DNA of 64,000 nt from Asanoa ishikariensis (lineage in GTDB: Bacteria > Actinomycetota > Actinomycetes > Mycobacteriales > Micromonosporaceae). The position numbers were made by a program, and so were the translations under genes. The stretch is taken from positions 496,001-560,000 of the forward strand of contig NZ_FNQB01000002.1 of assembly GCF_900107455.1 (NCBI RefSeq), in the 5' to 3' direction. How positions within the stretch are numbered: position 1 is the stretch's first letter; each line of letters opens with the position of its first letter. This document shows, piece by piece, positions 8,667 to 17,047 of the stretch. The notes beneath the pieces are model-generated. The model made no database searches, was not told the DNA's origin, and saw only the letters and a list, made by a program, of their open reading frames with translations.

Positions 8667-8848
8667 GCACCGAGAGCCGCGCGGCGCCGAACTACTGCCC
8701 GTACTGCGCCGAAGAGGACCTGCGTCCCCGCGAGGAACCGCACGGCGCCTGGGAGTGCCGAGGCTGCCAGCGCGTGTTCTCGCTCAAGTTCGTCGGCCTG
8801 CGGGCCGAAGGAGTTTCTTCCAACCCCCGGACGGAAGAGGTGAGGTAA
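8663..8848 (+). CDS. Small zinc-ribbon protein of the sulfur assimilation operon
   Basis: The 61-residue protein has CPYC near residue 12 and CRGC near residue 33, a four-cysteine zinc ribbon or rubredoxin-like knuckle, with the aromatic strand RVFSLKFVGL after it. It overlaps the sulfite reductase stop by ATGA and ends 4 nt before cysH, so it must be co-translated with them. Its function is not known to me. A role in metal or electron supply to the two iron-sulfur reductases is a guess from position. Confidence 0.8.
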   Translation: MSTESRAAPNYCPYCAEEDLRPREEPHGAWECRGCQRVFSLKFVGLRAEGVSSNPRTEEVR

Positions 8849-8852
8849 CCCG

Positions 8853-9614
8853 ATGAAGGCCGTGAACGCGGTGGATTTGGGACTGGTGTCGCTGGGTGGC
8901 GCTCCGCGCCCGGCATCGGGTCGGCGGTCCGCCGACGAGCTCAAGGCCCTGGCCGACGCGGCGGGCCGTGACCTGGAAGGCGCGCCGGCGCTGGAGATCG
9001 CCCGTTGGGCGTCCGAGACGTTCGGTTCGCGGTTCTGTGTGACCAGTTCGATGGCCGACGCCGTGGTCGCCCACCTGGTCTCCCGCGTGGCACCCGGTGT
9101 CGACGTGGTGTTCCTCGACACCGGCCTGCACTTCCCGGAGACCCTCAAGGTCCGCGACACCGTGGCGCGCACCATGCCGGTCAACGTGCGGTCGATCCGG
9201 CCCCGGATGACCGTGGGCCAGCAGGACGGCGAGCACGGTCCCCGGCTGTTCAACCGGGCACCCGACGAGTGCTGCTTCCTGCGCAAGGTCGAGCCGCTGG
9301 AGCGGGCGCTCGGTGACTACGACTCCTGGGCGACCGGGCTGCGCCGCGACGAGTCGCCGACACGGGCCAACACGCCGGTCGTGGCCTTCGACCCCAAGCG
9401 CGGCAAGGTGAAGGTGAACCCGATCGCCGCGTGGAACCAGACCGAGGTCGACAGCTATATCTCCCGGTGGAACGTGCCGGTCAACGAGCTTTTCAAGCAG
9501 GGCTACGGCTCGATCGGCTGCTGGCCGTGCACCCGGCGCACCAAGGCCGGCGAGGACCCGCGCGCCGGCCGCTGGGCGATGTTCGACAAGACCGAGTGTG
9601 GCCTGCACGCATGA
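8853..9614 (+). CDS. cysH: Adenylylsulfate (APS) reductase, iron-sulfur type
   Basis: The 253-residue enzyme reduces activated sulfate to sulfite, feeding the sulfite reductase upstream. The 4Fe-4S ligands are Cys140-Cys141 (DECCFLRK) and Cys223/Cys226 (GCWPC). The catalytic cysteine is Cys249 in the C-terminal ECGLH motif. The CC...CxxC pattern marks the APS-using bacterial assimilatory type, as opposed to the PAPS-using E. coli type that lacks these four cysteines. The ATG follows GAGGTGAGG. The stop overlaps the next ATG (ATGA). No ATP sulfurylase genes are in the window. Confidence 0.95.
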   Translation: MKAVNAVDLGLVSLGGAPRPASGRRSADELKALADAAGRDLEGAPALEIARWASETFGSRFCVTSSMADAVVAHLVSRVAPGVDVVFLDTGLHFPETLKVRDTVARTMPVNVRSIRPRMTVGQQDGEHGPRLFNRAPDECCFLRKVEPLERALGDYDSWATGLRRDESPTRANTPVVAFDPKRGKVKVNPIAAWNQTEVDSYISRWNVPVNELFKQGYGSIGCWPCTRRTKAGEDPRAGRWAMFDKTECGLHA

Positions 9615-10420
9615 CACCTCGGCTCTGGCTCCCGTCCGCCGCCGGCCCGCTGGTGCTGGTGGCGCACGGCAGCCGTGACCCGCGGGCGGCCCGCGCCAAC
9701 GAGGCGCTGGCCGCGGCGGTTCGCCGGCTCCACCCGCGTGGTCAGGTGCGGCTGTCGTTCCTCGACCACACCGGCCCGCGCCCGGCGGAGACGCTGCTGG
9801 CGCTGGAGGAGTCGGGCGAGCGGCGGGCCACCCTGGTGCCGCTGCTGCTGACCTCGGCCTACCACGGCCGGGTCGACATCCCGGCGGCGCTGATGGACGC
9901 CCGTGCGGCCGGGCTGCGGATGCCGGTCTCGGTCTCGGACGTGCTCGGGCCGGTCGGCGGGCAGACGTCGGCGCTGCTGTTGGCCGCGCTGCGCAGGCGG
10001 CTCGACGCGGCATCGGCCGCCGCGGGTGTCTGGTCCTCGGCGGGCCCGCTGGACGGCGTGGTGCTGGCCGCGGCCGGCACCCGGGACGCGACGGCGCGCG
10101 AGACGGTGTCCGCCGTGGCGGCCAGCTTGTCGACCGCGTTGGGCGGGGTGCCGTGCCAGGTCGCGTACGCGTCGGCGGCCGCACCCACCGGCGCCGAGGC
10201 GGTCGCCGCGCTGCGGGATGCCGGTGCCCGGCGCGTCGGTGTCGCGTCCTACTTCCTCGCCCCGGGCCTGCTGCACGAGGCCGTGGTGACGGCGGCCCGG
10301 TCCGCGGGTGCCGCGGTGGTCGCCGAGCCGCTGGGCGGCGCGCCGGAACTGGCCCGCCTGGTCCTGGCCCGCACCGCGACGGCGCGCGAGCCGGTCTGCG
10401 ACCTGGTCAAAGCGGCCTGA
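9611..10420 (+). CDS. Sirohydrochlorin chelatase (CbiX/SirB family)
   Basis: The 269-residue protein has the metal-binding start of the family, LVLVAHGSRDPRAARAN, at about residues 14-30, and two related halves. The second half keeps the fold (VVLAAAGTRDATA) but has lost the histidine of the first. It would insert iron into sirohydrochlorin to make siroheme, the cofactor of the sulfite reductase in the same operon. Some relatives insert cobalt for B12, but no cobalamin genes are near. Translation is coupled to cysH by ATGA at 9611-9614. Confidence 0.88.
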   Translation: MTPRLWLPSAAGPLVLVAHGSRDPRAARANEALAAAVRRLHPRGQVRLSFLDHTGPRPAETLLALEESGERRATLVPLLLTSAYHGRVDIPAALMDARAAGLRMPVSVSDVLGPVGGQTSALLLAALRRRLDAASAAAGVWSSAGPLDGVVLAAAGTRDATARETVSAVAASLSTALGGVPCQVAYASAAAPTGAEAVAALRDAGARRVGVASYFLAPGLLHEAVVTAARSAGAAVVAEPLGGAPELARLVLARTATAREPVCDLVKAA

Positions 10421-10443
10421 TACCGCCCACTTTGGAGTGAATG

Positions 10444-10458
10444 CCCCGCTGTGCGGGG
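10444..10458 (+). terminator. Small hairpin after the sulfur operon, possible terminator
   Basis: CCCCGC-TGT-GCGGGG forms a 6-bp stem with a 3-nt loop 23 nt after the chelatase stop; TTTTT occurs 14 nt later. The gap between stem and T-run makes a classical terminator uncertain. Confidence 0.35.
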
Positions 10459-10482
10459 TGGCGGTGGATAGTTTTTCGCGCT

Positions 10483-10869
10483 GTGACGCGACACATGTCC
10501 CGCCGGCCGGCGTCGTCGGGCTTCTGGGATTCGCTGCCCGGCGCGCTGACCATCATCGGCCTGCTGGCGCTGGTCAGCGTGTTCGTGCTGGTCCGCGAGC
10601 GGGGTGCGCACCGGATGGTCGCCTCGGTGGAGGCATGCGGGTTCGAGGGTGCGGTGGTGAAGGTCGCGCTGCGGGTGCGCAACGTCGGCCGCGAGGCGGG
10701 TCCGGCCCAGATCGAGTGGGCCTACCAGGACCTGGCGGGCAACCGGGTCGAGGCCGACCCGACGACTGTGGCCCACCTCTCGCCCGGCGAGTCCGTCCGC
10801 CATGAGGCGACCGCGCCGCTCGACATCCCGTCGGCGACGGTCACCTGCGAGGTCACCGCCGTCCGCTGA
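10483..10869 (+). CDS. Single-pass membrane protein with an extracytoplasmic beta domain, unknown function
   Basis: The 128-residue protein starts at GTG 10483 (or ATG 10495). It has one TM segment, LPGALTIIGLLALVSVFVLV, near residues 18-37, then about 90 residues outside. The outer part, VKVALRVRNVGREAGPAQIEWAY, resembles CARDB/FxLYD-type Ig-like domains that describe a normalised transport or adhesion module, but no family is certain. It follows the sulfur operon by about 60 bp and may have its own promoter. Function is not assigned. Confidence 0.65.
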   Translation: MTRHMSRRPASSGFWDSLPGALTIIGLLALVSVFVLVRERGAHRMVASVEACGFEGAVVKVALRVRNVGREAGPAQIEWAYQDLAGNRVEADPTTVAHLSPGESVRHEATAPLDIPSATVTCEVTAVR

Positions 10870-10927
10870 CAAAGGTGAACGGGAGATGTCCTGGCGCCGA
10901 ATTTCCGGTTCTTTGGTGGGCAAACGC

Positions 10928-10955
10928 AGGACGCCCCGGTTGCCCGGGGCGTCCT
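10928..10955. terminator. Bidirectional terminator between the membrane protein gene and whiB1
   Basis: AGGACGCCCCGG (10928-10939) pairs perfectly with CCGGGGCGTCCT (10944-10955) around the loop TTGC. It lies between two convergent genes, so it can serve both. Confidence 0.8.
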
Positions 10956-10974
10956 TGCGATTGTGGTGCTGTGA

Positions 10975-11232
10975 TCAGGCGGAGTGAGCGCGCAGGACCC
11001 GCAGGCCGCCGCGGCGCTTGACCGCGCGCCGCTCTTCCTCGCTCATCCCACCCCATACGCCGGCGTCCTGACCGGACTCCAGTGCCCACTGCAGGCACTG
11101 GTCGGTCGCGGAGCACCGCCGGCAGACGGCCTTGGCCTGCTCGACCTGCAACAGAGCCGGACCAGACGTCCCGATCGGGAAGAACAGCTCCGGGTCTTCG
11201 TCGCGGCAGGCAGCTACGTGGCGCCAGTCCAT
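10975..11232 (-). CDS. whiB1: WhiB1, iron-sulfur nitric-oxide-sensing transcription factor
   Basis: The 85-residue protein matches WhiB1 of mycobacteria almost throughout, starting MDWRHVAACRDEDPELFFP. The 4Fe-4S ligands are Cys9, Cys37, Cys40 and Cys46. The GVWGG turn is at 58-62, and the basic DNA-binding tail RRAVKRRGG follows. In M. tuberculosis WhiB1 is essential, partners the primary sigma factor and responds to nitric oxide through its cluster. The ATG at 11232 is chosen by the family start and an AGGAG site. The neighbouring lipid-kinase gene and pdtaS are its mycobacterial neighbours too. Confidence 0.96.
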   Translation of the reverse strand: MDWRHVAACRDEDPELFFPIGTSGPALLQVEQAKAVCRRCSATDQCLQWALESGQDAGVWGGMSEEERRAVKRRGGLRVLRAHSA

Positions 11233-11649
11233 GGCGGCAACACTCCTCGTTCTGCGATGGCAAACAATGCGGGTTTTCCTATATGCGCGCGCGTTGCACT
11301 CCGTGACGGTGAGCATCCGACACGTCGGCAGCACGTGGGCAGGCGATTAGCCTCTAGGAACGTCGCCGAAGGGTGCTCGCAATGTGCTCGCAGGCAACGT
11401 TCCCGTAACTCGTTTTCGCTTGTGAATACTTTCACGAACTGTCGCGATGTCAAGGGGGACGCCGCGAAAAAGTCTGAGCGGGTGAGCAAGCTCACGACCC
11501 CTTTGTCCGGTTTTCGAGCATGTGCCCTGCACCCGGATTTCGCCAGCCGCAATCAATGTAGTACGGTCCGCGCCACATTACTGGCATTTCCGGCACGTGT
11601 CACCCCTGCGGCTGCGAAAATCCGCGCCTGGACACCCCGTACCCACTCC
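11233..11649 (-). promoter_or_regulatory. Long upstream region of whiB1 (417 bp without a gene) carrying a CRP/FNR-type site
   Basis: No credible coding frame occupies this stretch, which is lower in GC than its neighbours. It lies between the whiB1 start and the end of the lipid-kinase gene, both on the minus strand, and probably holds the whiB1 promoter and a long 5' leader. The clearest element is a CRP-like palindrome at 11422-11437. I could not fix a -35/-10 pair with confidence; TAGAGG-like text near 11353-11358 on the minus strand is one weak candidate. Confidence 0.6.
11422..11437. promoter_or_regulatory. CRP-family binding site upstream of whiB1
   Basis: TGTGA-ATACTT-TCACG matches the CRP consensus TGTGA-N6-TCACA with one mismatch and has the perfect core GTGAA-N4-TTCAC. 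It lies about 190 bp before the whiB1 ATG. Mycobacterial whiB1 is a known cAMP/CRP (Rv3676) target, which supports the call; binding here is inferred. Confidence 0.65.
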
Positions 11650-12600
11650 TCAACAGATTACTCTCAGCGCTTGCGCCACGGAGGTAAATCTGACTTTTTC
11701 CCGCTCGCCGAGATAGTCACCGTCCAGTTGGAACGGTTCCGGACGGCGTGCGAGCAGGGTGAATTCGTGAACGTCATGGAGTTGAACGACTTGGCGGCCA
11801 TGTGGATTCGTTCGCGGCGACAGGATTTGGGTGACTGTGCGTGTCGTGCTGGCCACCGCTAGCTGACGGACGCCCAGTACGTCAAGTCCGAGGTCGAACG
11901 ACGCGTCCGGATTGGGGCTTACGGCCCGATCGCCGAGATAGGTCCACGGGGTCGTGTTCTGGATGATCACTGTTGCGAGTTCATCGACCGCCGTCTCCGC
12001 CGGACGTTCCAGTGAGATTGCCGGATGGCGTCGGTCAGTCGCGAGATATTCACCGAACGTCGACCGGAGATAAAGCGCCGTCGTCGATACGCGTCCGCGA
12101 GATCGGGCCCGTTCGACCCGCCGGATCACACCCGCGTCGAGACCGAACCCTGCACAGAAAGTGAAGTAGCGGTCGTCCGCCCGGCCGAGCCCGATGGTGC
12201 GGAAGCGGCCGGCGCGCAGACCCTCCAGGATCACGCCCGTGCCCTCTATCCAGTCCTTCGGAAGGCCGACGGCGCGCGCGAACACGTTCGTCGACCCGCC
12301 GGGCACCACCGCGAGCGCCGGCAGCCGCTCGGCCGGTGTGGTCCCGTCCATCGGCGGCAGGTAGGGAAGCGCGCCCATCAGACCGTTGACGGCCTCGTTG
12401 ACCGTTCCGTCCCCACCGAGGGTGACCACGACGTCAACACCGTGCTGGGCGGCGTCGCGGACGAGTGTGACCGCGTGGCCGCGCCGCCGGGTGAACTCGA
12501 CTCGCAGGTCGACAGCGCTACGCAGCGCGCGGATCAGGACATCGCGGCTGCGTTCGGATGTTGTGGTGGCCTTCGGGTTGACCACCAGCAAGGCCCGCAT
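11650..12600 (-). CDS. Diacylglycerol kinase-family lipid kinase (YegS/DagK-like)
   Basis: The 316-residue protein has the DAGK catalytic fold. ALLVVNPKATTTS opens the Rossmann-like domain, and VVTLGGDGTVNEAVNGLMG (about residues 57-75) is the nucleotide-binding GGDGT motif. The C-terminal beta domain ends with the typical DGDYLGE text. It would phosphorylate diacylglycerol or a related lipid at the membrane. Rv3218 next to mycobacterial whiB1 belongs to the same family. ATG 12600 has TACAGT 7 nt upstream, so the transcript is probably leaderless. Confidence 0.9.
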   Translation of the reverse strand: MRALLVVNPKATTTSERSRDVLIRALRSAVDLRVEFTRRRGHAVTLVRDAAQHGVDVVVTLGGDGTVNEAVNGLMGALPYLPPMDGTTPAERLPALAVVPGGSTNVFARAVGLPKDWIEGTGVILEGLRAGRFRTIGLGRADDRYFTFCAGFGLDAGVIRRVERARSRGRVSTTALYLRSTFGEYLATDRRHPAISLERPAETAVDELATVIIQNTTPWTYLGDRAVSPNPDASFDLGLDVLGVRQLAVASTTRTVTQILSPRTNPHGRQVVQLHDVHEFTLLARRPEPFQLDGDYLGEREKVRFTSVAQALRVIC

Positions 12601-12690
12601 GTGGCGGACTGTACCCGCGAGCGGTCACCCTCTGTGCGCCTTCCAGACGCCCACAGGCTGTGTCGCTCGGCACGGCGGTATCGTGGCCGC
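12601..12690. promoter_or_regulatory. Divergent leaderless promoters of the lipid kinase and the small membrane protein
   Basis: On the minus strand TACAGT (12608-12613) is 7 nt before the kinase ATG. On the plus strand TATCGT (12679-12684) is 6 nt before GTG 12691. Neither start has a ribosome-binding site. Both spacings place the transcription start at or next to the start codon. Confidence 0.6.
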
Positions 12691-13083
12691 GTGTCCGAGA
12701 CCCCCGCCGAGCCCGCGCCGGCGACCCTGCGCGCCGCCGTGTGGCTGCTGTTCGCGGAAGCCGTCGGCATGGTCGGGCTCACCCTCTACCTGGCGTACGA
12801 GCTGCTGACCGCCGACGCGGTCGACCTCACCTCGGCGCTGCTGCTCACCTTGTTCGCCGCGTTCGGCGCGGTGGCGCTGTTCCTGCTCGGGCGCACGCTC
12901 GGCCAGGGCCGGGCCGGCGCGCGCGGCCCCGCGATCGTGTTGCAGCTCATGCTCTGTGCGGTCGGCTACTACGTGATCCAGGGCGGCACGGCGTGGGTGG
13001 GCGTCCTGCTGATCGCCCTCGGCCTGGCGGTGTGCGGCCTGATGCTGGCACCGGCCAGCACCCGCGCGCTCGGCGTCGGCTAA
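12691..13083 (+). CDS. Small four-TM integral membrane protein, Rv3217c-like
   Basis: The 130-residue protein has four hydrophobic segments, beginning at about residues 13, 44, 78 and 100. Its position, divergent from the DAGK-like gene beside whiB1, matches Rv3217c of M. tuberculosis, a conserved membrane protein without assigned function. GTG 12691 is chosen because a -10-like TATCGT sits 6 nt upstream. The stop overlaps the convergent dehydrogenase gene by 4 bp. Confidence 0.78.
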   Translation: MSETPAEPAPATLRAAVWLLFAEAVGMVGLTLYLAYELLTADAVDLTSALLLTLFAAFGAVALFLLGRTLGQGRAGARGPAIVLQLMLCAVGYYVIQGGTAWVGVLLIALGLAVCGLMLAPASTRALGVG

Positions 13084-14030
13084 CGCGTGTGATCTAGGAC
13101 AAGCTTGCCGAAGACGCCGCCCTCGTGCAGGCGCTCGAAGGCGCGCTCGACCTCGGAGAAACCGATCACCTCGTCGACCACCGGGCGGATCGCCTTGTCG
13201 GCGCAGAAGGCGAGCAGCGCGGCGAGCTCGCCCGGCGTGCCCATCGAGCTGCCGAGGATCTCGAGCTGCATCGCATACACCCGGCGCAGGTCGAACTTCG
13301 GCAGGTGGCCGGAGGTGGCACCGGACACGACGATCCGGGCACCCGGCGCGCTGGCCTTCAGCGAGTGCTCGAACGTCGCCTCGCCCACCGTCTCGATGAC
13401 CACGCCGACCCGCTCGGGCAGCCGGGCACCCGGCTCGAGCGCGGTCGCACCGAGGGCGCTGATCCGTTCGCGCTTCTTCGCGTCGCGACTCGTGACGTAG
13501 ACCCGCTTGTCCATCGCGACCGCGATCAGCGCCGCGGCCGTGGCCACCCCGCCACCGGCGCCCTGGATGAGCACGGCGTCGGTCTCGTCGACGCGTCCCT
13601 TGGTGGTCAGCATCCGGTAGGCGGTCAGCCACGCGGTCGGCAGGCACGCCGCGTCTTCCCAGGACAGGTCGGCGGGCTTCGGAACCAGGTTCTCGACGGG
13701 TACGGCGACCCGCTCCGCCAGGGTGCCGGGGAAGTGCTCGGACAGGAGCGAGTAGCCACGCGGGTCGCTGGGCGTCGTCACCACCGGGTAGACGACGACC
13801 TCCTCGCCACCGGGAGCGACACCGGCGGCGTCGCAGCCGAGGATCATCGGCAGTTGCTGCTCACGCAGGCCGACCCCGCGCAGCGACCAGAGATCGTGGT
13901 GGTTGAGCGAACTGCTCCGCACCTCGACGGTGGTCCAGCCGTCCCGTTGCTCAGGCTCGGGTTGCTCGCCGACAACGAGCGCGGACAGCGGGTTGGCGTC
14001 ATCGAACCGGGTGGCAAAGGCAGCACGCAT
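13080..14030 (-). CDS. Zinc-binding-type alcohol dehydrogenase / quinone oxidoreductase (MDR superfamily)
   Basis: The 316-residue MDR protein has the GroES-like N-terminal domain (SSSLNHHDLWSLRGVGL, residues 38-56) and a nucleotide-binding domain with VLIQGAGGGVATAAALIA (about 145-165). It lacks the structural-zinc cysteine cluster, as in quinone reductase relatives. It would use NAD(P)H on an unknown carbonyl or quinone. ATG 14030 has TAGATT 7 nt upstream (14038-14043), pointing to a leaderless transcript. A longer N-terminal extension in frame lacks family similarity and was dropped. Confidence 0.87.
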   Translation of the reverse strand: MRAAFATRFDDANPLSALVVGEQPEPEQRDGWTTVEVRSSSLNHHDLWSLRGVGLREQQLPMILGCDAAGVAPGGEEVVVYPVVTTPSDPRGYSLLSEHFPGTLAERVAVPVENLVPKPADLSWEDAACLPTAWLTAYRMLTTKGRVDETDAVLIQGAGGGVATAAALIAVAMDKRVYVTSRDAKKRERISALGATALEPGARLPERVGVVIETVGEATFEHSLKASAPGARIVVSGATSGHLPKFDLRRVYAMQLEILGSSMGTPGELAALLAFCADKAIRPVVDEVIGFSEVERAFERLHEGGVFGKLVLDHTR

Positions 14031-14155
14031 GCCTAGGAATCTAGACGCTGAACCAGCGCCCCGCCCCTGTCGACCGTCGCCGAAGGACGCATGTCCGAGG
14101 GCTCCGAGCGGTTCGGGCACTGACAGCCGGTTGCGGGCCTGCGACGATCGTTCCC

Positions 14156-15181
14156 ATGAGCGAGCGTGTGGATCCTCGACGCCAGTTGCTCGGCCTGATC
14201 AACGGGTTCCGGATCTCGCAGGCCCTGCACGTCGCAGCGGTGCTACGCCTGTCCGACCATCTCGCCGAGGGTCCGCGTACCGCAGCCGACCTTGCCGCGG
14301 TTACCGGTTGCGATCCGCGCTCCCTGCATCGGCTGCTGCGCGCCCTCGCCACGGCCGGCGTCTACCTGGAGGTACCCGGCGAGGGCTTCGCCTCCACCCC
14401 GCTCGGCGACGAGTTGCGGTCCGGCGCCGAGGGCCTCGGCGACTGGGCCGTGTTTGCCGGCGCCTCGTCGATGTGGCGCGCTTGGGGCGCGCTCGAGCAC
14501 AGCGTCCGCACCGGTGAGAATGCCTTCGCGTCCGTGCACGGCCAGACCGTGTGGGAGCACCGCGCCCGCACCCCGGCCGACGGCGTCGCCTTCGACGCGG
14601 CCATGGCGGCCGTGTCCCGCCACGTCGCCGAGGCCGCCCTCGAGGCCTACGACTTCGCCGCGCTGCGCACCGTCGCAGACGTTGGCGGCGGCAACGGGGC
14701 CCTGCTCGCGACGGTGCTGCGGCGCCACCCCCACCTGCACGGCCAGCTACTCGACCAGCCACACGTCGTCGCGGCCGCCCCGGCCCTGCTGGCCGCCGCA
14801 GGCGTGGCTGACCGCTGCGAGATCCACCCCGGCGACCTCTTCGCGGAGGTCCCGCCAGGCGCTGATGCTTACGTGCTGAAGTCGATCCTGCACGACTGGC
14901 CGGACGAGGCCGCCCTGGCCATCGCCCGCACCTGCCGGCGCGCGATGCGGTCCGGCTCGGTGATGCTGGTGCTGGAGCGGGTGCTCACCGGGCCGCCCTA
15001 TCCGCCCACGGACCTGCCGGCGGCCTTCTCGGACCTCAACATGCTCGTCGGGCCTGGTGGCCAGGAACGCACCCGCGACGAGTACGACACCCTGCTGCGC
15101 GCGGCCGGACTGCGGGTGACCCGCGTCTTACCCACCACGACAGACGTCTCCATCATCGAGGCGGTGCCGTCCACCGGCTGA
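14156..15181 (+). CDS. SAM-dependent O-methyltransferase, plant-OMT / hydroxyneurosporene-methyltransferase type
   Basis: The 341-residue enzyme has an N-terminal winged-helix dimerisation domain (about 1-95; ADLAAVTGCDPRSLHRLLRALA) and a C-terminal class I methyltransferase domain with VADVGGGNGALLATVLRRHP (motif I, about 178-197) and LKSILHDWPDEAALAIARTCRRAM (about 241-265). This Methyltransf_2 family usually methylates hydroxyls of aromatic or polyketide products. No biosynthetic cluster surrounds it, so the substrate is unknown. It is divergent from the dehydrogenase gene. Confidence 0.88.
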   Translation: MSERVDPRRQLLGLINGFRISQALHVAAVLRLSDHLAEGPRTAADLAAVTGCDPRSLHRLLRALATAGVYLEVPGEGFASTPLGDELRSGAEGLGDWAVFAGASSMWRAWGALEHSVRTGENAFASVHGQTVWEHRARTPADGVAFDAAMAAVSRHVAEAALEAYDFAALRTVADVGGGNGALLATVLRRHPHLHGQLLDQPHVVAAAPALLAAAGVADRCEIHPGDLFAEVPPGADAYVLKSILHDWPDEAALAIARTCRRAMRSGSVMLVLERVLTGPPYPPTDLPAAFSDLNMLVGPGGQERTRDEYDTLLRAAGLRVTRVLPTTTDVSIIEAVPSTG

Positions 15182-15206
15182 GACACCGGCAGCAGGTCTT
15201 GCCAGC

Positions 15207-15278
15207 GCGGACCTGGCAGCGGAGCGAAGCGGAGCGGTCCCCGGCGGGAGCGACGGTCGCGCCCCAGGCGGACCCGGG
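15207..15278 (+). repeat. Copy 1 of a ~71-bp intergenic repeat
   Basis: The 72 bp beginning GCGGACCTGG and ending GGCGGACCCGGG match the reverse complement of 17966-18036 at 66 of 71 aligned positions with one 1-nt gap. It sits 26 bp after the methyltransferase stop. Internal GCGGACC/GGTCC segments can pair, giving a REP-like hairpin. It is not coding. Confidence 0.85.
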
Positions 15279-15298
15279 ACACCGTCTTTCGAAAATGG

Positions 15299-15339
15299 CC
15301 TGGGGCCGGTCGGAAGAGATCCTTCCGGCCGGCCCCAGG
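15299..15339. terminator. Strong terminator between methyltransferase and malic enzyme genes
   Basis: An 18-bp stem (15299-15316 with 15322-15339, one G-T wobble) closes a 5-nt loop. It lies between convergent genes, and on the minus strand ATTTTCG follows it, so it can end both transcripts. Confidence 0.85.
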
Positions 15340-15353
15340 AAATGCTGACTTCG

Positions 15354-16538
<1,185 letters not shown>

Positions 16539-16635
16539 TGCAGTACTCCAAATCGCGTCGAAAGGACAGCCGGCAGAGAGGTGCCGGCTGGACGCGAGGT
16601 CAGCGGTGACCGGCGAAGCACGCGGGGGTTGCCCG

Positions 16636-16959
16636 CTAACTGTCGAGCATAATCGTTGACCGCAGCCGGGAGGGCTTGGGCCAATACCGCAACAGCACGC
16701 GGCCTTGTACGTCGGCGACGCCGTAAGCCCGGGAGTCGTCGGTGACGAACTCGTTGTCGCCGCGCAGCCACCAGCCGCCGTCCTGTGCGCGCGTGGCGCG
16801 CTTCACGACGAGCAGGTCCGGCCGGGAGCGGAAGGTGGCGACGACGACGTCACCGGGACGGACCGGGCGGCCACCGCGCAACACCAACAGTGCGTCACCG
16901 TCACGCAAGGTGGGTGCCATCGACGGACCCCGCACCAGAACGGCGAAAAGTGACGCCAC
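16636..16959 (-). CDS. sodX: Nickel superoxide dismutase maturation protease (S26 signal-peptidase-like)
   Basis: The 107-residue peptidase has the S26 fold: nucleophile Ser in VRGPSMAPTLRDGD, general-base Lys in LLVVKRAT, and the closing box GDNEFVTDDSRAYG. It is known to remove the short propeptide of NiSOD so that the new N-terminal His can bind nickel. The GTG at 16959 is chosen because GGAGG lies exactly 7 nt upstream; another in-frame GTG at 16986 would add nine residues. It is divergent from sodN across 88 bp. Confidence 0.9.
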   Translation of the reverse strand: MASLFAVLVRGPSMAPTLRDGDALLVLRGGRPVRPGDVVVATFRSRPDLLVVKRATRAQDGGWWLRGDNEFVTDDSRAYGVADVQGRVLLRYWPKPSRLRSTIMLDS

Positions 16960-17047
16960 GAACGCACCTCCGCGACGTTTCGACACAGCACCGGGGGTAA
17001 TGTCCTCAGCTGAGGATCATCGTAAGTCTTCCCTTGGAGGAGTCCTG
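16960..17047. promoter_or_regulatory. Divergent sodX/sodN promoter region with a 14-bp palindrome
   Basis: TAATGT (16998-17003) is a likely sodN -10 box. The perfect palindrome TCCTCAG-CTGAGGA (17003-17016) overlaps the expected transcription start. It could be an operator for a nickel or redox regulator or a hairpin at the mRNA 5' end. A GGAGGAG ribosome site precedes sodN. Regulator identity is unknown; Streptomyces sodN responds to nickel. Confidence 0.5.

Noticed and set aside
10984-11862. Plus-strand open frame running antisense through whiB1 and the gap beyond
   Set aside because: It has no recognisable domain and crosses whiB1, whose protein is highly conserved on the minus strand; the gap part looks like regulatory DNA.
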